A stretch of DNA of 12,832 nucleotides from the NCBI GenBank assembly GCA_964435775.1, contig CAYTAP010000111.1, positions 1 to 12,832 on the forward strand, written 5' to 3'. This DNA comes from CAYTAP01 sp964435775 (GTDB lineage: Bacteria; Planctomycetota; Phycisphaerae; Tepidisphaerales; Tepidisphaeraceae). The notes under the pieces were generated by a model, which saw only the letters and a program-made list of their open reading frames with translations, had not been told where the DNA came from and searched no databases. Below are positions 12,689-12,832 of the stretch, in pieces. A program made the position numbers and the translations under genes. The first letter of the stretch is position 1. Each line of letters starts with the position of its first letter.

Positions 12689-12750
12689 GCGGAGCATCCT
12701 CGGTGAAAGTGCATTTCTCGATGTGGCCCGCATGCGATACGGTGGGGGGC

Positions 12751-12832
12751 ATGTCACAACCTGAAGCTTTTCGTTCAACGCCTCCTCCTTTGCCTGCTCG
12801 GGACAAGGCCAATGAGCACCCGCCCCGCGAAC
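12751..12832 (+). CDS. Probable start of a + strand gene, product unknown (cut by window edge)
   Basis: An open frame starts at ATG 12751 after GGTGGGGGGC and runs 27 codons to the edge without a stop. The visible residues (MSQPEAFRSTPPPLPARDK and on) are polar and Pro-rich, with no signal peptide or helix, like the disordered cytoplasmic start of a larger protein. Codons look ordinary for the window. A competing minus-strand frame overlaps lpxL and is a poor candidate. Too short to name; even its being a gene is only likely, based on the start context and the divergent layout. Confidence 0.45.
   Translation, partial: MSQPEAFRSTPPPLPARDKANEHPPRE

Larger units (their letters stand above)
12626..12750. 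other. Divergent intergenic region between lpxL and the edge gene
   Basis: 125 bases with no gene. It contains TTACAAT near lpxL, the inverted repeat at 12660-12688, and GGTGG near the ATG at 12751. No clear -35/-10 pair for the + gene was found. Confidence 0.5.

Overview
The window is about 12.8 kb of fairly GC-rich bacterial chromosome with eleven well-supported protein genes, one probable gene start at the right edge, and no RNA gene, insertion sequence, prophage or CRISPR array that I could see. A lipid A acyltransferase of the LpxL/HtrB type, a type IV pilus inner-membrane module and a Sco1-type copper chaperone point to a Gram-negative aerobe. The unusual long, Pro/Gly/Gln-rich pilus proteins and the order permease-SCO-DUF420 remind me of Planctomycetota (Phycisphaerae-like), but that placement is from memory and tentative.

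Layout from left to right. (1) The end of hisH on + (1-582). (2) A convergent junction (583-684) filled by a large dyad built of 7-bp units. (3) A minus-strand operon, read right to left: ABC-2 permease (2705-1848), SCO1/SenC protein (1778-1125) and DUF420 membrane protein (1128-685), probably serving cytochrome oxidase copper/haem assembly. (4) A plus-strand pair, a PuuD-like class I glutamine amidotransferase (2890-3636) overlapping yjbQ (3615-4034). (5) A second convergent junction (4035-4165), again with facing 7-bp repeats. (6) A long minus-strand run: a PilM-PilN fusion (11232-8974), a PilO-like membrane protein (8916-7585), a third single-pass protein with a Pro/Gln-rich middle (7489-5591), then a MacB/FtsX-type permease (5470-4166). 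(7) A 463-bp gap upstream of the pilM-like gene. (8) lpxL on minus (12625-11696), then a divergent intergenic region and a probable + gene running off the edge (from 12751).

The most interesting content is the pilus module. In canonical systems PilM (cytoplasmic, actin-like) docks on the short N-terminal tail of the membrane protein PilN. Here the PilM domain runs directly into an LLP-containing tail, a transmembrane helix and a PilN-like periplasmic region in a single chain, with a Gly/Tyr/Pro-rich linker inserted in the periplasmic part. The two following genes have the one-helix topology expected of PilO and of a further periplasmic partner, but are much longer than usual and carry low-complexity segments. 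A second theme is non-coding: both convergent gene junctions in the window carry inverted pairs of 7-bp-period repeats, and the only three ATTGTAA sites I found all lie in intergenic DNA upstream of minus-strand genes, two of them right before starts that lack a Shine-Dalgarno sequence.
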